From the NCBI GenBank assembly GCA_024274855.1, contig JAJSAJ010000070.1:1-9880 (forward strand): DNA of 9,880 bases, read 5' to 3'. This DNA is from Planctomycetota bacterium (GTDB taxonomy: Bacteria > Planctomycetota > Planctomycetia > Pirellulales > Pirellulaceae). Below the pieces are notes generated by a model. That model worked only from the letters and a program-made list of their open reading frames with translations. It was not told the origin of the DNA and ran no database searches. The translations under genes and the position numbers were made by a program. Below are positions 6,976 through 9,880 of the stretch, piece by piece (within the stretch, counting starts at the first letter, position 1; every line of letters begins with the position of its first letter).

Positions 6976-8874
6976 CTATCCAAATTCGCCATGAAGAAAC
7001 CATTTGCTATTGTCCAATTGACGATACAGCCAGAAGCGAGCCCCGGTGTCTACTTCGACGCGGTAATAGTCGCGACGTACTGATCGGCCACGCCACCATC
7101 CGGTTTCAATTCGTTCGGGACCCGAATGGTGCATGACACGGTGATGCTGGTCTTTCCATTTCAGATGAATCGGAGGTCCATCGGGCGAGATGGCCACAAC
7201 GGCTAAGGGAATCGGTGACGAATACAAGTATAACGGGCGTATTCGGATTTGCGGCGATCGGTTTGACGCTGCGGCCGCGGTTCGATCGTGGTCACGCCGA
7301 ACGGTATGGCTTGTTGCGTGGTCTACGTACCGATAGGCGAGTTCCGGTTGTGCGTCGGCCTGTAGTTGGGCCGTGACAACACGATCGCATCCCAAACGGC
7401 TTCGTAAACGATCGACCAGGCGAGGCAGCAGTTGAGGCTCGGAGAAGCATGTATCGGGTAACAGGGATTGCTGCCTGGTTTCCAGTAACGCTGTTTCGGT
7501 AACCTTTATTGCCATATGTTGGACGGGGCCGGATAGCCGGATCGACTCCATCCGCATGCGTACCAGGTCCATGAGATGATCGGAAGAGACGGTGGGACGA
7601 AATAGGCTGATTCGAAACGTAAGGACTTGAGGTGTGTTCGAATCGTCGAAATTGCCCACCTGACAAGTCGGAGCTATCGGGCGCGTCCGCGCCGTGCCGG
7701 CCTCGGTCGAGACGGTCGCTTGTAGAGCGACGGCGTTCGATGAAGCAGATTGAAACTGGCAAATAAGCGCCACCGCTGCCTTTCCCTGAGCAACCAGAAG
7801 CGTGGAAAGTTCTTGAACCAGTTGCTCCAAGGCGGTCTGAATTGCCATGCGATGTGTTGTGGGGTGTTCTAAGACGATACTTGTTTGTAATGCGGCAGCA
7901 GAACGATATGGTTCAATCAGCTCGCCCTGCAAGCCGATCGTCTGGTCCCAACGCTTCCATAAAACCGGCCCGAAACGGGATGCAATCTGAGCACGTGGTA
8001 ACTGAGCTAACTGGCGAATGTGGAAAAGTCCAAGCTGCTGCAAAGAGGCAACGGTGGATGACGGTAAACGGAGCGCTTCAATAGGGAGTGGGTTGAGTGC
8101 CGAAAGTGTGGTCCCCATCGTAATGACCCAATAGGAACATCGGAGTAACTTAGAGGTCGATGTGGATCGATCGGGTGCCGTTGCGCCGGCTGATGCTTCG
8201 CACGATGGCGAAATGTCCGGTGTAACCAGCGCTGCCCATCGCGATCCGAAATGGGCCGCGGCCCAGGCGGCGCCTAATGTATCGGCTAGCCCGATCCGAA
8301 CATGATAACCCTGCTGGTGCATCCATTGGGCAACCCGATGTGCCAGCTGGGAGTCGTTACCAAAATGGGCTCCCAAATTAGTAACATCCAAATCCAAACT
8401 AGAAGGTGACGGTTGACAATCGCTGGCCTTAGTCAAACATCGAGTATGTTCGAATCCGACGGTCGGGCTAAATGCCTCACAAGCAATAGCCAGTTGCTCG
8501 ATCGCCCGCCAATCAGATTCTGGTGAGTAACGTGCGATGTATGACGCTTCAGGCTTCCGATATTTACCATCTGAATAAGTGAGGCCCCGATCAACTGGCC
8601 CCGGATAGATTGGCCCCGGATAGATTGGCCCGGAACAGTCTGATGTGGACGCTGCACGATGAAAGTCCGGCCGCTGTAGCATCATCGCCTCAGCTAACGG
8701 CATACCGGGTCGGATGCCCAGCTGGTGTGCGGCGCGGGAACAGACCACCACACAACCACCTCGCCTGGAATCGCGTGCGTGCAAGATGATGACACGCCCC
8801 TTAAGATCCGGCCGGTCAGCAACCAGACGCTGAAGAGGCCAACTTGGTAGCCATATGCATAGGATGCGTTTCAT
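6976..8874 (-). CDS. imuB: ImuB, inactive Y-family polymerase-like mutasome scaffold
   Basis: This encodes 632 residues, somewhat long for ImuB (often about 500-550). ImuB links ImuA, DnaE2 and the beta clamp and does not itself polymerise. The Y-family fold starts at residue 1, but the first catalytic motif reads LCIWLPSWPLQRL (5-17) with no acidic pair, and the second reads CEAFSPTVGFE (132-142) rather than SIDE, so it should be catalytically dead, as in the family. A helix-hairpin-helix-like region (about 268-300, LGLFHIRQLAQLP) and little-finger region follow. RQQSLLPD (467-474) fits the clamp-binding pattern QL(S/D)LF, with LVDRLRSRLG after it. The C-terminus RRDYYRVEVDTGARFWLYR to WFLHGEFG is the typical ImuB tail and fixes the TAG stop at 6976. 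Inserts include a GPIYP repeat (82-93) and a Ser/Thr-rich stretch (222-242). The start overlaps imuA by 59 bases, suggesting translational coupling. Confidence 0.93.
   Translation of the reverse strand: MKRILCIWLPSWPLQRLVADRPDLKGRVIILHARDSRRGGCVVVCSRAAHQLGIRPGMPLAEAMMLQRPDFHRAASTSDCSGPIYPGPIYPGPVDRGLTYSDGKYRKPEASYIARYSPESDWRAIEQLAIACEAFSPTVGFEHTRCLTKASDCQPSPSSLDLDVTNLGAHFGNDSQLAHRVAQWMHQQGYHVRIGLADTLGAAWAAAHFGSRWAALVTPDISPSCEASAGATAPDRSTSTSKLLRCSYWVITMGTTLSALNPLPIEALRLPSSTVASLQQLGLFHIRQLAQLPRAQIASRFGPVLWKRWDQTIGLQGELIEPYRSAAALQTSIVLEHPTTHRMAIQTALEQLVQELSTLLVAQGKAAVALICQFQSASSNAVALQATVSTEAGTARTRPIAPTCQVGNFDDSNTPQVLTFRISLFRPTVSSDHLMDLVRMRMESIRLSGPVQHMAIKVTETALLETRQQSLLPDTCFSEPQLLPRLVDRLRSRLGCDRVVTAQLQADAQPELAYRYVDHATSHTVRRDHDRTAAAASNRSPQIRIRPLYLYSSPIPLAVVAISPDGPPIHLKWKDQHHRVMHHSGPERIETGWWRGRSVRRDYYRVEVDTGARFWLYRQLDNSKWFLHGEFG
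8587..8631 (-). repeat. 15-bp tandem repeat within imuB
   Basis: On the minus strand GGGCCAATCTATCCG occurs twice (8617-8631 and 8602-8616), followed by a diverged third copy GGGCCAGTTGATCGG (8587-8601). It encodes GPIYP-GPIYP-GPVDR at ImuB residues 82-96, in a variable part of the protein. The unit length keeps the frame. Confidence 0.85.
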
Positions 8875-9640
8875 GATGAGTACTCGCTTGGCAAATGCTC
8901 CCCGTCCGCTCGTCCAACTCTAAGTCCACCGTGCCACCACTCGGGCCGCGGCGGCACCGAGTCACCTCGACCCGAATCCGCCGGCCGGTTCGTAAATCGG
9001 CGGATAACCAACGCCTCGGTTCAATGCGTAATTGAACCTCGGACCAGGAAGGCTGGCCCCGAATACGCTGACCCCCAATACGCTCGGGACGAACCAACAG
9101 ACCTAATCCACCACCCTGCTCAACCGCTAACGCTAGACGTCGAAACGTGTGGCTCTCCAGATGCCCCGTCGACGCCCATACCGCAGTAACCGCCGGACAA
9201 CGTAATATCTGGTCCAATGCCCAGAAGGCATCAGGGGCGTTGCTCGGTCGGATCACAAATAACCGATCGAAATCAATCCCCAATACGGCAGCAGCCGGCG
9301 GGTAAAACCAGGAGCGAGTGTCCAGGACGATCAGAACCCCTTCCGACCCGATTGCCTGTCGAGCCAGCAGCAGAGCGAGTGTTCCGGCTCCGCTGCCGAT
9401 ATTGCCCAGACATTCAACCAGCGACCCCCGAACTAATCCACCAGCCGGAAAAAGCTGGTCCAACGATTCGCAACCGGTTCGAATTGGACGCGTATCACAG
9501 AACGGACGTTGTAAGTGTAGTGGCAGCACCTGTTTGCGGAGAATGTTCGCTAATTCAACTCTAGCCGATCGGCCCGCCGAAACCGGTGGGTGAGCAGAGG
9601 AGGAATCGAGTTTCGGTAAAATAGGCGACAGTGAGTTCAT
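8816..9640 (-). CDS. imuA: ImuA, RecA-like mutasome accessory protein
   Basis: This encodes 274 residues. I chose ATG at 9640 because GGAG (9650-9653) lies 9 bases upstream; the earlier in-frame ATG at 9655 is too close to the predicted transcription start. ImuA proteins are RecA/SulA-like and act with ImuB and DnaE2 in damage-induced mutagenesis. The core resembles RecA: TGCESLDQLFPAGGLVRGSLVE (55-76), then a P-loop-like GNIGSGAGTLAL (79-90) that lacks the Walker A lysine, a strand VLIVLDT (102-108), and the Walker-B-like VTAVWAS (151-157). ATP use is therefore doubtful. A GGQRIRGQ insert (189-196) comes from a short DNA repeat. The C-terminal tail (about 250-274) lies in the overlap with imuB and looks unconserved. 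It is the first gene of the run, directly behind the promoter at 9669-9697. Confidence 0.88.
   Translation of the reverse strand: MNSLSPILPKLDSSSAHPPVSAGRSARVELANILRKQVLPLHLQRPFCDTRPIRTGCESLDQLFPAGGLVRGSLVECLGNIGSGAGTLALLLARQAIGSEGVLIVLDTRSWFYPPAAAVLGIDFDRLFVIRPSNAPDAFWALDQILRCPAVTAVWASTGHLESHTFRRLALAVEQGGGLGLLVRPERIGGQRIRGQPSWSEVQLRIEPRRWLSADLRTGRRIRVEVTRCRRGPSGGTVDLELDERTGSICQASTHHETHPMHMATKLASSASGC
9053..9082 (-). repeat. 15-bp tandem repeat within imuA, related to that in imuB
   Basis: The minus-strand units CGTATTGGGGGTCAG and CGTATTCGGGGCCAG lie side by side and encode RIGGQ-RIRGQ. The GGGGCCAG core and 15-base period match the repeat at 8587-8631 in imuB, but there the repeat is read in another frame (GPIYP). 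Confidence 0.6.
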
Positions 9641-9667
9641 CAAAAGAAGCTCCATGAATATGTCGAC

Positions 9668-9687
9668 TACTGTACAGATGTATCGTA
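9668..9687 (-). promoter_or_regulatory. Candidate LexA (SOS) box over the imuA promoter
   Basis: On plus the 20 bases begin TACTGTACAG and end ATGTATCGTA. Fifteen of 20 positions match the E. coli-type box (TACTGTA, N6, TACAGTA): one half-site is perfect and the other is degenerate. It covers the -10 hexamer and most of the spacer, where a bound repressor would block transcription. SOS control is known for imuA-imuB-dnaE2 cassettes elsewhere, but planctomycete LexA specificity may differ. Confidence 0.45.
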
Positions 9688-9697
9688 CTTCTGTCAA
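9669..9697 (-). promoter_or_regulatory. Sigma70-type promoter of imuA-imuB
   Basis: On the minus strand a consensus -35 TTGACA (9692-9697) is separated by exactly 17 bases from TACAGT (9669-9674). Transcription would start near 9662, leaving a leader of about 20 bases that carries GGAG at 9650-9653 and leads to the imuA ATG at 9640. This supports 9640 as the start. Confidence 0.7.
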
Positions 9698-9880
9698 GGA
9701 AAAGATGAGCATTTATTGCCGTTTGAAGTCAGCCTGATCGGGGGGGGCGTCTGGGGAACCCAGTCATTCAAGGCACTTAACCGGAGGAATCGGCAGAAAA
9801 GTTACAGTTTGTCTAGCGATGAAAACGATGATTCAGTACATGACATCCCGTAGTGCATCACGATCGGCGATGTGAGACCA
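9698..9880. other. Upstream region without a recognised gene
   Basis: It holds a run of eight G (9740-9747) and a small hairpin, CTGGG-GAA-CCCAG (9751-9763). On the minus strand 9836-9880 is open for 15 codons before TGA at 9833-9835 (ending ALRDVMY), which might be the tail of a gene entering from the right; this is too short to judge. Confidence 0.4.

Noticed and set aside
9217..9564. Plus-strand open frame antisense to imuA
   Set aside because: It is fully contained in imuA and has no recognisable domain or upstream ribosome-binding site.
9833..9880. Tail of a minus-strand gene entering from the right edge
   Set aside because: Only 15 codons are visible before TGA, too few to support a coding call.

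Overview
The window looks like bacterial chromosome from a planctomycete, probably a Pirellula/Rhodopirellula-type organism. This rests on gene content: a membrane-anchored Ser/Thr kinase, an ImuA-ImuB-DnaE2 mutagenesis cassette with a cysteine/histidine-rich companion, a stray four-helix-bundle (S23-type) gene, and sparse Shine-Dalgarno use. It is inference, not proof. Every gene I can support lies on the minus strand, so transcription runs from the right end to the left.

Right to left: 9641-9880 is upstream DNA with a good sigma70-type promoter overlapped by a LexA-box-like sequence. imuA (8816-9640) and imuB (6976-8874) overlap by 59 bases. The next 1.26 kb, to 5713, is a repeat-rich insertion zone: two hairpins behind imuB, a 246-bp mobile-element-like block (6538-6783), a four-helix-bundle gene (6141-6524), a GATTAGTG repeat patch, and a 136-bp mobile-element-like block (5751-5886). 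Then come a DUF1284-like Cys/His gene (5227-5712), dnaE2 (1787-5074), and a PknB-type kinase that starts at 1563 and runs off the left edge.

ImuA, ImuB and DnaE2 are known to work together as an SOS-induced translesion synthesis unit: ImuB is a catalytically dead Y-family scaffold that binds the beta clamp, ImuA is a RecA-like partner, and DnaE2 is the polymerase. Here imuA and imuB look intact, but dnaE2 carries two in-frame TAG codons (762 and 918) in an otherwise unbroken 1095-codon frame. It is therefore a very young pseudogene, a recoded gene, or a sequence artefact. The cassette is also split by the insertion zone.

The strongest structural discovery is that both blocks (5751-5886 and 6538-6783) have the same 14-bp terminal inverted repeat (consensus GTARYCGTTCACGG), and each is flanked by an 8-bp direct repeat (7/8 and 8/8 identical). 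This is the signature of two independent insertions of one non-autonomous element family. GTA(A) ends with 8-bp duplications recall the IS66 family. The right-hand insertion landed in the apparent Shine-Dalgarno sequence of the four-helix-bundle gene.
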